Below are positions 9,034 to 20,600 of a stretch of 64,000 nt of DNA, piece after piece. Made by a program: the position numbers and the translations under genes. This stretch comes from Botryosphaeria dothidea (lineage: Eukaryota; Ascomycota; Dothideomycetes; Botryosphaeriales; Botryosphaeriaceae). Each line of letters starts with the position of its first letter. The stretch's first letter is position 1. The stretch spans positions 3,100,001 to 3,164,000 of the forward strand of contig WWBZ02000016.1 in assembly GCA_011503125.2 (NCBI GenBank). The letters are read 5' to 3'. The notes under the pieces are model-generated. The model did not search any database. It was not told where the DNA came from and saw only the letters and a list, made by a program, of their open reading frames with translations.

Positions 9034-11649
9034 CTACAGCGACAAAGACGATCTCCTGAGCGTCTTCTCGCCCTTCTTCTTCTTCTTCTTCTTCCTTTCC
9101 TTCCCCATATCCTTACCTTCCTCCTCTACTGCCTCTTCCCTCCGCCTCTTCTTACTTTTCTTCTTTTTCTTCTCCTTCTTCCTCTCCTTCCCTCCATCCC
9201 GATCCCCACCATTCCCCTTATCCCTTTCCCCACCCCCTCCCTTCCTCTCCAACGCAAACCCCACACTCGGCCCCTTCGTCCACGGCACGCTCCTCAACCG
9301 CCCGCTCCCCGCATCCCTCACCACGCTCGGGCTCCACGGGCACCGGCACTCCGTCGCATGCCCGCCCTTCTTGCACCGGTAGCAGCAGCTGCGCGCCAGC
9401 GACGGCGGCGAGCTCGTCCGGTGGTACTCGCGGTCGAAGACCTCGTTCGCTTCAGCTGCGGTCTTGCGTTTGCGCAGTTCGCTGTTCGTCGACACAGGGC
9501 GCGGAGAGGACGGCAGCGCCGCCGATGACTCGGACGCTTTTTTCGTCTTTTGGTGCGAGGCTTTCTTCTTTGGGGCGCGGTGGTCTGGCTTTCTGGTGCC
9601 GCGGGCCCGCTGCACGGCGGCCGAGGTGGCTTCGACGTCGGAGTAGGGGCTGTCGGGGTCGGGGGAGGTTGCGCGGGGGGTGGGGGTGGTTAGGGCGGTG
9701 CGGGTTGGTGGTTCTGGGGATGGGGATGCTGGGGCGGGATTGATGCGGGTCGAGGGTCCTGGGGTTGGCGATGAACGGGCTGAGACTGAGGAGACGACGG
9801 ATGTTCGTCGAGGGGTTGGTGTAGTGCCTAGGGTTTTTGCTACGCGCGCTGGGGCGATAGGTGTTGATTGCGGCTGATGGTCCCTGTTGGAGGACGGTGG
9901 TGGGGGCAGAGTGGCCGGTGGTGCTATGGGTGTCTCCTGGACCTTCTCTGCAGGCGTCTTCTGCTTGCTGGTGCGGTCTGGGGTTGTAGGGTGCTTCGCA
10001 ATGGTTTCAAGGAATTCGACCGCCTCATCTTCGTCTGATGAGTATGCATCGGAGTACTCGTCGGGTGTATCCTTGACCTGCAAGACCACCCTCGGAGAAC
10101 TGCCTTGTGCTAACTCTTCTTCCTGAACTTCCTTCTCATCCTCGTCTTCCTCTTCTTCTTCGCTATCCTTTATTTCTAGAACTCTCCTTGGATGCGCATA
10201 TTCCTCCACTTGTTGCTCTTCTTCCTCTTCTTGTTCTTCCTCTGGTTCGAGTTCTTCCTCGCTAGCCTGTTCTTCTTGATCTTTATCATAGGGCTCATCG
10301 TTCGACTCAACTGATTCTTGAATATCCTGAAGCTCCTCCGACTCCAGTTCAGGCGTCTCGGCTTTGGCAGCTCTCAACCTCTGCTCTGCAGCCTCGGCTC
10401 TCCTTCTCCTTTCTTCGCCAAAACTCACCCTTTCAAACCGCCTCGCAGACTCTCGGGCCTCGTCGTCCACCGGCCTCCCCACCCCAACGCCCTCCAGCCT
10501 CTCCAACTCCTCCCTCACAACCTCATCCTTCTCCCTCTGCTCCGCCGCCTCCCTCAACCTCCTCTCCTCCTCGACGATGCACTCCCGCACCTCCGCAAAC
10601 CCCACCCCGCCCTCCTCCCACAGCATCGGCCCATGCACCTCCTCCAGCTCCCGCACCCTCCCCGCGTACTCCGGCTCCAGGTTCTTGAGGAACTGCATCT
10701 TGAGCAGGAACTCGGGCAGCGCGAAGCCGAGCTTGTGCAGGCGATGCGCGATGGTCTGCAGCTGGTTGGCGAAGGTGGCGGCGTCGTGGCCCAGGCTGGC
10801 GAGCGTCGCCTCGTGGAACTTGTGCATCAGGAACCACACCTTGCCGGCGTTGCTGCCGAAGAGTTCGCTCGGCGGCGTCGCGGCGGACGAGGTCGGGGGG
10901 AGCGCGTCGGCGGAGGAGAAGGGGGTAGACGACGCCCACGACGACGAGGGCGCGACGGAGGTGTGCTTGGCGCGGATGTGGTCCCACAGCTCGGAGGCGG
11001 GCATGTGGAGGGTGTCGTCGAGGAGGGTGGGGGTGGATAGGGGGAACGTCGTGGTATAGGCCCAGCGGATGAGCTCGACGGTCTTGTAGTCGGCGTTGCG
11101 GTAGAAGAGCGTCGCGCTGTGCACGCTGTGCGAGCCGTCGACGAACTTCCACATGTTGTGCTGGACGAGGGCGTTGCGGACGACGGTGGCCCAGCGGTGG
11201 TAGGCGGCTGCCTCGTCGGGGAGGGCAACGTTCGGGTCGGCGGACGCCTCGATGAATCGCCTCGCGGAGGTGGAGTTGGTCTGGCAGCATGGCGGGGCTC
11301 TGACGGCGTTGGGGGTTCCCCTCTTGCTCTTTGGTGTGGGCGTGGGTGAGGATTCATAGGCTGCGGGGAGCTGGGAAGATGGTGGTGGCGTGCTCTCCAA
11401 TTTGATCTCCTGTCCATCAAGGCCGATCCCCCAAGGTACATTGAGAGACTTGAACGATATGTTCCTCTGATTATGAACTGGTGTATTATGTCCAGACCCT
11501 AGAAATTCCGACGTCGGAGGAGTTGAATCAATTCTCGGGGAGGAAAGGAGGGACCGGCCGAAGAATGACGATCCCGGAGTGGAGAATACATCATCATCTG
11601 GGGTAATCGACTTCGTGGACAGCCTCTCGCGCCTCTGCGAGGACTCCAT
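9034..11649 (-). CDS. Ty1/copia Gag-like protein with zinc-knuckle-like motif, no polymerase
   Basis: An uninterrupted 871-residue frame. Residues about 145-370 match the copia Gag/UBN2 pattern: a tryptophan-anchored start (YHRWATVVRNALVQHNMWKF), then SELWDHI, KVWFLMHKFHEATLASLG and LLKMQFLKNLEPEY. A long acidic Glu-rich stretch follows (about 420-530), then a Ser/Pro/Thr-rich linker. A Cys/His cluster CYRCKKGGHATECRC near residue 760 resembles a retroviral zinc knuckle with altered spacing. The C-terminus is strongly basic (long Lys/Arg runs), suggesting nucleic-acid binding or nuclear entry. No protease, integrase or reverse transcriptase lies nearby and I see no LTRs. It is either a domesticated gag or a gag remnant kept open. 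A second such gene lies 0.9 kb upstream on the same strand. Confidence 0.65.
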   Translation of the reverse strand: MESSQRRERLSTKSITPDDDVFSTPGSSFFGRSLLSSPRIDSTPPTSEFLGSGHNTPVHNQRNISFKSLNVPWGIGLDGQEIKLESTPPPSSQLPAAYESSPTPTPKSKRGTPNAVRAPPCCQTNSTSARRFIEASADPNVALPDEAAAYHRWATVVRNALVQHNMWKFVDGSHSVHSATLFYRNADYKTVELIRWAYTTTFPLSTPTLLDDTLHMPASELWDHIRAKHTSVAPSSSWASSTPFSSADALPPTSSAATPPSELFGSNAGKVWFLMHKFHEATLASLGHDAATFANQLQTIAHRLHKLGFALPEFLLKMQFLKNLEPEYAGRVRELEEVHGPMLWEEGGVGFAEVRECIVEEERRLREAAEQREKDEVVREELERLEGVGVGRPVDDEARESARRFERVSFGEERRRRAEAAEQRLRAAKAETPELESEELQDIQESVESNDEPYDKDQEEQASEEELEPEEEQEEEEEQQVEEYAHPRRVLEIKDSEEEEEDEDEKEVQEEELAQGSSPRVVLQVKDTPDEYSDAYSSDEDEAVEFLETIAKHPTTPDRTSKQKTPAEKVQETPIAPPATLPPPPSSNRDHQPQSTPIAPARVAKTLGTTPTPRRTSVVSSVSARSSPTPGPSTRINPAPASPSPEPPTRTALTTPTPRATSPDPDSPYSDVEATSAAVQRARGTRKPDHRAPKKKASHQKTKKASESSAALPSSPRPVSTNSELRKRKTAAEANEVFDREYHRTSSPPSLARSCCYRCKKGGHATECRCPWSPSVVRDAGSGRLRSVPWTKGPSVGFALERKGGGGERDKGNGGDRDGGKERKKEKKKKKSKKRRREEAVEEEGKDMGKERKKKKKKKGEKTLRRSSLSL

Positions 11650-12561
11650 CTTCGCTCAATGCTATTATGCGAAGTCAGTACTTAGTAGAGCATCAGGAAC
11701 AAATATCACGCACATAATACATAAAGTCCTGGCCAATTGTAGCCTTCACAGTACGCATGTGGTGAAACAACAAAAGTAAACTGGAAGATAAGACTTGATT
11801 GTGTCTGAGTAATTAAGAATATGGTGAAGTATAACTCAAAATTGTTCAGACTGATGCAGTGGTGATGTGCTGATTATAATTGTTGGGAGAAGACCTTTCG
11901 CTTCTCCTCTCCACATGGGAGTGACAGGCGATTAAAACTGCTCCAGCCATCCTCAATTAACAAGCAGGGCTCTTATGCCGTGACCGATCCATCACATTTC
12001 AGCGGTCCTGTGCATGCTGTCGCTATCTCTGCGAAACGCCTGCCCCGGGGTCCCTTGCAATCCGATTATTACTCTGCCGCTTCACGGTCGGACAAATGCG
12101 ATATGTTGAGAAAACTTTCGAGCTTAAAAGCAACGTGGAGAAGGGTACGGTGATGTCCCGGGGCATCATAGATTTGTGTGCTACCAATGGGGAGCATCCC
12201 ATTGGCTGAAGGGGTGATCGGCCGTTGCTGTGCAACGTGCACGCAAGGGGTCTTGCAGCGACCCTGGATTCATAGCGGCTGAATCGCCGGGATGGGCGGT
12301 TGTGAATGGCCCGTGGTTGATGGGATTCATGATATCCGCGGCTTCCGAGGAGGCGGGAATGCGGCTCTGCGTGGGAATGCTCCGAGGCGACAAGCCGATG
12401 CAAGCTGTGAGTGCGGTACGACGTGGCTGCAGGTCGATCATCCGTTTTGTCTCATGGAGATCCACGGTGCCTGCAGTAGTTGACCGGGCAATCAGACCAC
12501 ATTCGACGGAATGTGGCGGAGAGGTTGGGGAAAATAGGAGTTGCGGATCCGTGGGTACGCG
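11650..12561. other. Spacer between two Gag-like genes
   Basis: About 0.9 kb between the two Gag-like genes, both on the minus strand. No LTR-like TG...CA direct repeat and no primer-binding-site-like sequence was seen by eye. The 11650-11900 part is AT-rich and probably holds the promoter of the 871-residue gene. Confidence 0.4.
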
Positions 12562-13464
12562 TCATGTTTCGGTTTTGACTCTTTTCGCTTGTCGGCATTG
12601 CTGTTTATCCAGCCTCCTCTTTTCATGCCATCCCGTCGACGGCAGAGGTAAGGTAGGCTGGGTCGTTGCGCATCGCATGCCAAACGCAGCCACGGGCTCG
12701 TCGGGGATAAGATCTACGCATCGAACGCAGCTGAGCTTTGCTTTTGCAGTCTCAGCATCGCGCTCAATCTGGGCGGTGCGGACGGCGGCAGCGGCGACGG
12801 CACGTTTGAGGGTTTCTTCGCAGGCGGCAACCTTGCGCTGCAGGGCGCCAAAGTCCATGCACTGGCCGGGCTTTTTGTCGAAATCTTCGCTGAGCGTGTA
12901 CAGGAACCAGGCATTCATCTCCAGCGTGGCCTTCGCGTAGGCCTCGTGGAGCTCGCGCAGGTCCTTGTTGATCTGCATGAGCTCGCGCGCGAAAGGACGG
13001 GCCCCGCTGACGCAGGCGGCCATGGTGACGCTGTTCCAGCGACGCAGCAGGCCCGAGTAGTTCACCTCGCCCAGCCAGCCGTGGGCGGCCTTGAGGAAGC
13101 GCCACAGTTTGGCGGCAGTGTTGATCTTGGCCTCTCCGTCCTCGAACAGCACCGAGCCACGAATGTTGTCGGCACAGGAGCTCTCGATGATCTCCTGGGC
13201 CTGCGCATCGCCATGGCGCCACCACTCGGTGCGGTCGAGATGGTCCCAGGTGCCGTCAACGAAGCCCCAGAAGCCGCCCTCGGCAAGCGCATTCTCGACT
13301 TGGCGGGCCCAGGAGTCGTAGGCCTCGGGGCCGTCCAGCTTGGGGACGCGCTCGAGCAGGTGGTAGGAGACGTCGGATCGCAGGCTGACGGCGAGAGGGT
13401 CGTTCGGAGGCAGCGAGCAAGCATACCGCAGGGCAAGGGGAGCGGCAGGGCTCGGCTCCATCAT
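12562..13464 (-). CDS. Second Ty1/copia Gag-like protein
   Basis: An intact single exon of 300 residues. It shows the copia Gag/UBN2 fold more clearly than its neighbour: PEAYDSWARQVENALAEGGF, WGFVDGTW, AAKLWRFLKAAHGWLGEV, RRWNSVTMA, and a late LYTLSEDFD corresponding to the LLxxLPxxY region. A helical Ala-rich stretch and a short basic tail (KRRLDKQQ, QAKRVKTET) follow. Two C-x2-C-like cysteines appear near residue 245, but there is no CCHC knuckle. No pol domain or LTR is attached. The open frame of GC-rich sequence, without the decay usual for old transposons in this phylum, argues for either recent insertion or host use. Confidence 0.65.
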   Translation of the reverse strand: MMEPSPAAPLALRYACSLPPNDPLAVSLRSDVSYHLLERVPKLDGPEAYDSWARQVENALAEGGFWGFVDGTWDHLDRTEWWRHGDAQAQEIIESSCADNIRGSVLFEDGEAKINTAAKLWRFLKAAHGWLGEVNYSGLLRRWNSVTMAACVSGARPFARELMQINKDLRELHEAYAKATLEMNAWFLYTLSEDFDKKPGQCMDFGALQRKVAACEETLKRAVAAAAVRTAQIERDAETAKAKLSCVRCVDLIPDEPVAAFGMRCATTQPTLPLPSTGWHEKRRLDKQQCRQAKRVKTET

Positions 13465-14082
13465 GGCCGGTTAGGGCCGCATGCAGCGGTCGAGGGACGG
13501 TGGTGAGCTGGGGCTCGGACGGGGCGCGTTGGTGGTTGGCGGCGCGGGATCGCTGAGATCGGCGGTACCGTGGTGGAGTAGGGACCGGGCGCGGCAAGAG
13601 TTGAAGAAGGTGTCTTGCGGCTCAGCGCTTAGCAGGAGTGGTGAGCGCGGCGCGGGCGAAGGCAGGTGTTAGACAGGCAGCGGTGCCAAGGTCTGTGTAA
13701 CTCGGAGGCGATCGTTGGAGCGGACGATGCTGTTCAAGTGGGCGCTGCTGCGGCGTGGAAGAGGCGAGAGGCCGAGGGCCTGGACTCTGGCCGCCAGCGC
13801 GGCAGCTTTCCCGGGCCAGGCGCGCGTCCGCTAATAAATGCAATAAATGCAATACATGCTGCGCAGGCCAGCCAACCGCGGGGCGGCGGGTCATCAGCAC
13901 AGCCGGCCTGCCGCGGTCGAGACTCTGCGATCTGCCCTTCTGGCACCACAGCCCGCCGCCCTCCTGCTCGCCGTCCCGTGCCCTCCAGCGGCTCGACCAA
14001 TCGCGCCTCCACGCCCGCCCTGTGGTCTCCTCGCAAGCCGCCAGCCGAGCCCGCACCACCACGCCGTTGCCTGCGCACCGCC
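13465..14082. other. GC-rich divergent spacer
   Basis: About 0.6 kb of GC-rich DNA between the start of the Gag-like gene (minus) and the start of the MYND gene (plus). Many overlapping open frames are expected from base composition alone. A short direct repeat, AATAAATGCAATAAATGCAA, occurs near 13833-13852. Confidence 0.4.
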
Positions 14083-17000
14083 ATGTTCTTCCCAGCCTAC
14101 GTCGATCTTGCGGGCGCCTTTTTCTACCCGCTGGATCTGGCGCATCACCTGCCCCCCGACCTGCCCGCGAACGCGCTCTGTCTGGGGTGTGCTCTTCACA
14201 GCCTACTGCGAGGCCGGCCGCTCCAGCCGTCCGATCGATGTCACGAGCTGGCGCCGTCATTGGTAGGCCCACTCCCCCCGGTTTTGTGGATTTTGCATTT
14301 CAAGGCCCAACACACTGACGGAGATAGCCCGTAACATCCTCCTGTTCTCCCTGATCCTAGAGGACCGCCATGGAGCCTCTACTACCACCAGTTCCTGGAC
14401 GCTCGTGGTTTCGACCTGCTGCAGCTGCACGCCAAGAGGCGGACTGAAACCTCTGCCTGCCTGGAGGAATGGCACCAGAGCCCCTATGGCAAGCCTCTCC
14501 GTATTTGCGACTCCGTGACTCTTGCGAAGGTTCGCGAGGTCTGGACGTCGTACGCTACTGCCTCTTCCGGCCAGTCCAAGGCAGAGTTCGAGCGAGCTAG
14601 GCAGGCGAAGGAGGCTCGCGGCGGCAACGCCTCTGTCATTACCGCCGCCCGCTCCGCGCCGCCGTTTACCTTGGATGCCTCTGCATTGTTTCAACAGTAC
14701 TGGGACACTGGCACTACCGATGCTTCTGATGCTGCCCCCATCGCTAACCCCATGTCCTCTCGCCAGATGGACAACCTTAGCCTCCATTATGGCACCGACC
14801 CCATTCTTGGCTTCCATCTAGCGACTGCATGTGCGCCTCTAGTGGATTCGTCTCCACTGAACCCAACCCAGACGGATGTCCACGGTCTCAAGCCCGCAGT
14901 CAAGGCCTCCCGTCAGCAGTTCGAGGCTTGGTGTAGTGCCTTTCGATCGCGGTCTCGGCAACTCACTCTACGTTTCTTTGTCGGAGAAGCTCTGACCCTC
15001 TGCCATGCGCTGCAACAAAATCTCACCGCCGCTGACGACGCTGCCCACTGGTATCGCGCTCCATACCGGCCGGACCCACTGATTCTGGACAGCCATGACT
15101 GCACATCAGCCCAGGCCCCTCTGACCTTCAACGTTGTTGACACATCTAATCTCATCGATCACTTCGGCTCCATCAACCTGCTCGTGGCTGCCGCACCCCT
15201 GCTCGATAATGGCTTAGCCGCTAATCTTGTCACGGAATCCCTCCTTCGCCGCTATGACTCTAACCAGCCGCCGATGGATTGTCTACTATGCGGCAACTTT
15301 AACGCACTATCGATTGTCTTGGGTCTATTTCCGGTGCAGCATGGGACGAACACATCATCGACCTCACCACTATACGAGTCCATCCTCACCGTATTCTCGA
15401 GCGACTTCGGAAAAGACACGGCCACACAGCTTCACAGCAGGTTGACTTGGAAAAATCATATCCCCGCGGACACGCTTGGCAACGTGATTCTGCACTGCAG
15501 TGAAGAAGACTTGGCTCGGCTTCTCTATCAAACGTATCTGACTATGTTCGAGGGAGAAGACTCCAATGTGCTCACGGCCAAACGCAACGCGCGGCACGTG
15601 CGGAACATCTCCATGCCTTACTATACCCGCGCAAGTTACGTAGCTTTCCTTCGATTTGTTAAGGCCAGGGTCGAATCGGATTGGAGCAAGGTCTTCGCTA
15701 TGCTTTTGAATTTCATTGATAACGATACTAACCTTATGCTTGGCCGAAACTTCCTACAAGAGCTACGGGTCCAGATGCATCTCTTTGGTGTGTCAGCCGG
15801 CTTGATCCCGGACGTATCCTTGGACGAACGGGCCAGAACACATCGGGAGGCGGCGCAGCTAGAGCCCCCTGCCAAACCTTGTAAGTGTAACGTTGAAAGT
15901 CCCACGGTCAAAGCTCCGTGTCTTCAGCGAGGTTCCCCGAGAACAGCTCGGAACTCCACCTCTGAACTGTCACGTCGTCACGCCAACCGAACAGTCAACC
16001 TTTGCGGCAATTCACCTGACGTTCGGAACCGAGAAATGCTCCGGAGTAAGGAATACAGGAAGTTTCACGCTGGATATTCAGCAGGATAGCCGTGGCTGGA
16101 ATGGTGACTCGGCTCTCTGGATATCCTTCCTTGCCCCCACAGCCTTGTTGCTGGTTGAGCCACAAAATGCTTCGGTTCAATGCACTCTTCAGCCCACGCC
16201 GTACACAATCAAGAGCTTTGGCTCAAGGCTGGATGAGGATTTGATCCTTTTCGAGTCGTCTCTTGGAGATTCGGACCATTTCTTCATCACAAGATGTCGC
16301 TTAAACATGGTCGCGCCACCTTCAGTGTTGCCTGAACTCGGTTTTGGTCGGTATGGAGATGTCTCAGAGCAGAACGAAGTTCATGTGAATGTGTCTGCAA
16401 ATTTCGAGGCCGGCACCACTCAGCTTTCCAACTTGACCGGGCGCCTGGATCTGATTTCAGATGATCTGAAAGCCGAACTCAGCAGCGGCGCCGTCGTGGA
16501 TACCATTCAGGTCTCCGCATGCATTATCGCGGTGAAGATTGGAACCTACCAGGCACGATTTGACATCCACTATCCTGTTCCCGTTCTCAAGTCACAGAAC
16601 AAAATCCGGGTAGCACGCAAGTCCTCCTACATTGAAGAGATTGTCCCAGCAGCCTCCCCATCAATGAAGCATTACTTCCCTGACTTCATCCATCCCAGTT
16701 TTCCCGACTCTACCAGTCCCGTAATCTGGAACGCGCCTCACCTCCCCCTCTCTCGACTTCCGGTCATCGACACCACCTGCCGACCATGACAAACAGTGGC
16801 TGGCCAGGCATCTCACCTCGATGTGGTCCGTCCGGGAACGGCAGCTCCGCGAGTCCTCTCTCGGCTCCACTCCAAACAACCCGGAAGTCCGCATCGCCCT
16901 GAAAGACTCGGTCCTCACCATCCTCTCACACTTCGCCCGCGCTGCCACAACCACCATCACCCCCCTCTTCGCCCTCGCCAACCCGGCCGGCGGCGGCGTG

Positions 17001-17679
17001 CACATCCTGATCCTAGCCAGCGCCCTCCGCCTCGATCTCTCCCACCAGAGGGTCGTCCTCGACGCCGCGTGCGTCCCGCTCACGCCGCAGATGGTCCTGG
17101 CCGCCGCCCAGGTCCTCCAGCGCCTGCAGAGCCATCCCCGCCACCCCCTCTGCCAGGTCGACGTCGACGCCCGCGAGCTCCGCGCCTGGAAGGCGCTGCT
17201 GCCGGTCCTGGCGGAGCGGGCGAGGACGTGGTCGCATGGGGCTGACTGCGCGTACAACAGCAGCGGCATCCCGGTCTCGCTCGAGGACGGGACCAGCCCG
17301 CTGTGTGCGTGCGGCGCGGTCGTTTTCCCCGAGGGTTTCTTCAGGGAGGGCGACTTGGAGGAGTGTTTTGAGGGGCTGAGGGGGTGGGGCGGTGCGTGTG
17401 GCTGTGGCGCCGATTTTTTCGAGTCCGACTGCAGAGGTGCAGGATGATGGACTTGGTGGTGGGCTTGGTGGTGGAGCGTTGGGTGGAGGTTCTGTAGGAG
17501 CAGTTAAGCGGACAGGTGGGTGCGGCGTTTGCGGGAAGGCGGAGAAGGTGAGTGGAGGCGAGTTGCTGAGGTGTTCGAGGTGCAAGAAGGTAAGGTATTG
17601 CTCGCCTGAGTGTCAGAAGAGGGACTGGAAGAGGCATAAGGTAGGTTGCGTTGCTGCTGCTGCTGCTTCGGAGGGATGA
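14083..17679 (+). CDS. DUF4470 plus MYND-finger protein, frame-broken in this sequence
   Basis: The N-terminus shows FFYPLDLAHHLPPDLP, LCLGC, LFTAYCEAGR and ARNILLFSLILEDR, the pattern of the DUF4470 domain found in large fungal proteins with a C-terminal MYND finger. The middle continues with EEWHQSPYGKPLRICDS. The C-terminus has the finger CGVCGK, LRCSRCKKVRYCSPECQ, DWKRHKVGC. MYND fingers bind proline-rich partners; the molecular role of DUF4470 proteins is poorly known. An intron is likely at 14263-14329. The frame changes near 14188, 14240, 14370, around 15880-15930, 16780-16795 and 17385-17400. The conserved part after LGC appears shortened by several residues. A consensus intron near 15882 alone does not restore the frame. 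The gene is either decaying or badly sequenced. Confidence 0.7.
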
Positions 17680-20600
17680 GCGTGTGAGAAAGGTAGGTGT
17701 AAGGGCGTGCATGTTCTGTACGTATGTGCTGTAGGGCTCGTGGGGGCGTTTCTCGTCCTATGGGTAGCTTTTTGAGTGCTCCGTTGGACCCATAGGTAAA
17801 AAGACCGTGAGAACGAGGGTACAGAGGTGTGCTGCCGCCGATGGTTGGCGCCAAATGCGAAATTCTCACCAACAGGCCGGAAAGAGTTCTAATCAAGGAC
17901 TATCATAGGGAATGGAAGTATTCATCCGGATGTAAGTGTAGTTAGTCATTCAGGACACTTGTGTCCGGGTGAATGCTTCTACTCCCTGGATTACAAGCAA
18001 TTGCGACAGGCGGTAAGGGACGCCGTCCAGGAGGCGGTAGATTTCACGGTGCTCGGGTGGAAGTAACGCTAATAAGAGGAGGCATGAACTCCTACGACTC
18101 GAAGTCGGGGACTCAAGTTGCACAGCGGGTACTCTGTGCCCGGACACCTAAATCGGAAATACAGCAACCAGAGAGACGGTCCGTTCAAGATCTTGGACAT
18201 GGTGGGAAAGCCGTCCTACAGGGTGCAACCTGCTAGCCGCACACGCCGAGCCTGAGGAGCAATGAATGTATCGCGACCGTTTTCACTTGCTACGGGCTGT
18301 TGCTACATCGAAAGGCACATTGTGTACCGGTATTATTATGAGACAGCCATATTATCAAATACAGCATTTACGCAAACGTATGAGACACCAGTGTAAACAT
18401 GCTCTGATATCGGTTTCAAAGGTGCTTACTTCAGTAAGTGCAAAGACTGCAGACGTCGCCTCTGTTTGAAATCCGTCTAGATCGACATTTTGCTGTGCTG
18501 CTGCTGCTGCGACGACCCGTCATCCCGCGGCGAACACAACTACATATACAACTTGAATTCTAAGCCATCTTTAGAAAGAAACAGTGATTTCCTTCCTCGA
18601 CCTCCCACGCATGGTGAAAGTATCAACGAAAAAAGTGAAGGAAACGTGGGATTCGGCCCACCAGAGATTGTTTTGCCACTTCCAACACGCTCAACCCCAA
18701 ACGGCAGCGCTCATCGCAACTACAGGCTTGACGCACAAAGGCAGGTCGCTGAGCTGGACGCGGTCGTCGTCAGATGAAGAGTGGTCGGCAGCAAGGCAAA
18801 GGGCGGAAAGGCGTTGCAGTACACCAATTCCCAAAGAGATATAAAAAATTCTTATTTATCTTCTCCGTCTTAAACAGCTGAAACTCCAAAGGAGGCACCA
18901 GGCAGAACGGCGCCCCGAAACTAACAAGAAACATCAGCAACAGTAACAGCAAAGTCCCGAAGGCAAGCCCCGGTAGGACCTGCGCGGCGGTTTCTCTGCT
19001 CTTACTGTTGCCGATGGTTCTTGTTGGATGAAGGGCTACCGTCAGCCCATCCTGCCGATGAGACCAGGCCTCTGGCCCGAAGAGAGTAGAAAGACCACGC
19101 CCCTTGCGCAAGGCAAGGCGCGGAGCGAGGGCTCTATTTGTTTTTGATGGTCCGTTGCATGCAGCTATGAAGCTGAACTGTGCGCGAGACGGCCAGACTC
19201 GAGCGGGAGACTTGGATCATCCTGTCGCTCATGGTTGTCCGGAGAGTAGACGGTGCGTAACGAGGCTGCAATTGCCAGCGTTCCTTACGACGCGCCTGGA
19301 AAAGAGTAGTCTCTCAAAGGAGATTGGTAACCTTGTTTCTTTCGAAAGCAAAAGGTTGTTTTGAAGTGATCCCTGGGTCGAGCACTACACATCGTAGCGG
19401 ACCGCCGGGATTGGAGAAAAAATTGCTGAACGGTATCCTAGGGTCGAGCACTCACCCCAAGACGTGTAGAAAATGCTTCTTGGACGGGAGTGGACCTATG
19501 CCGGGAGATCAGGCTGGCCAGGTTTTGCGATTCGCCGCTGTTTGACAGTCGCCTCATGTCTTTCGGGCGGTTTTCTGTCACGGACTCTGCTTACTGCACT
19601 GCTGTTTGCACCGTATTTCTTTGCCTCAACATGTGCTGTTGGGCTCAACTTGCCGCAAGGGCTATCTTTGCCACAAAGGGTGGACTTTTTTTTTTTTTGC
19701 CTCAAAGGCCGATTCTTTTGCCTCGCGGTCATTTCTGCCTGAGGTCTTGACTTTTGCCTCCCTAAGGGCATCCATCTTCCGAGCTTGCACCATGAACTAG
19801 TCGATCGGTTGCTTTGCATCTCGCATGTACACTCACCGCACCACCATCTCGGCAGCCGGGAGACTGACAGCTTCTGCATGTCCTTCACATTGAGTTTCTC
19901 GTCTTGCTCGTGGTCACTCATGGCAGCCTTTCTGGCATGGTTTTTCACTGAGCTCTCGACTGACTCGTGGTCCCTCGTGACAGCAACAACCGCCTCAAAT
20001 GGGCGTCTCTGGATTGATTGAACCTCGTAGGTAACAGTATTCTTTGCCGAGCAAGCGGTGATATTCCACGCCATCTTGCCGTTCATTCGCCCTCAACGCA
20101 TCCGTTTGCGATGGCCACTAATCAGACACTGTCGCGGGATTGTGTTTCTGGCTATTGTCAGAACGGGCCTTGCCTCGCGTCCCAGGTCTCTCACGCCCTC
20201 ACTGATTTCCCTCTGTAGGTCTGCCACGGGATTGCACCTCAACCTCATTCTGAAAGGCGTCTTGTGCGTCCTCACTGGTCCCCTCAAGGTCTCTCGTAGA
20301 GTCACGTATCGACCGCAGCATGAGCAAGACTTTCGTCCAGTGCTTCATGTAGTGGCTGATGCCAATGTTGAGCTTTCCAACGTGCGGCTCCGCCAAGCGG
20401 ACCGGGTCTTGAGCTTCGTTTGCTCTCCAAAGCCAAAGCCAGCAGGGTGGACTTAGGTCGCGGTCGGCTGGACCGAGCGGGACTCCAAAGGCGATGTCCT
20501 ATCGCGCTATAGGCAGTAGCATATGTCGGCATGTGTTGCGTCTGCAGACTGGTGTCTGAGAGCGAGCAGGCTTCTCTGTCCAAAGCGGCGAGGAGAAAGA

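Noticed and set aside
9061..9250. CT-rich tract as a microsatellite
   Set aside because: It is the coding sequence of the Lys/Arg-rich C-terminus of the Gag-like protein on the other strand.
10318..11441. Several long frames on both strands inside the large Gag-like gene
   Set aside because: Shadows of a GC-rich gene; translations are Pro/Arg or Leu/Pro repeats.
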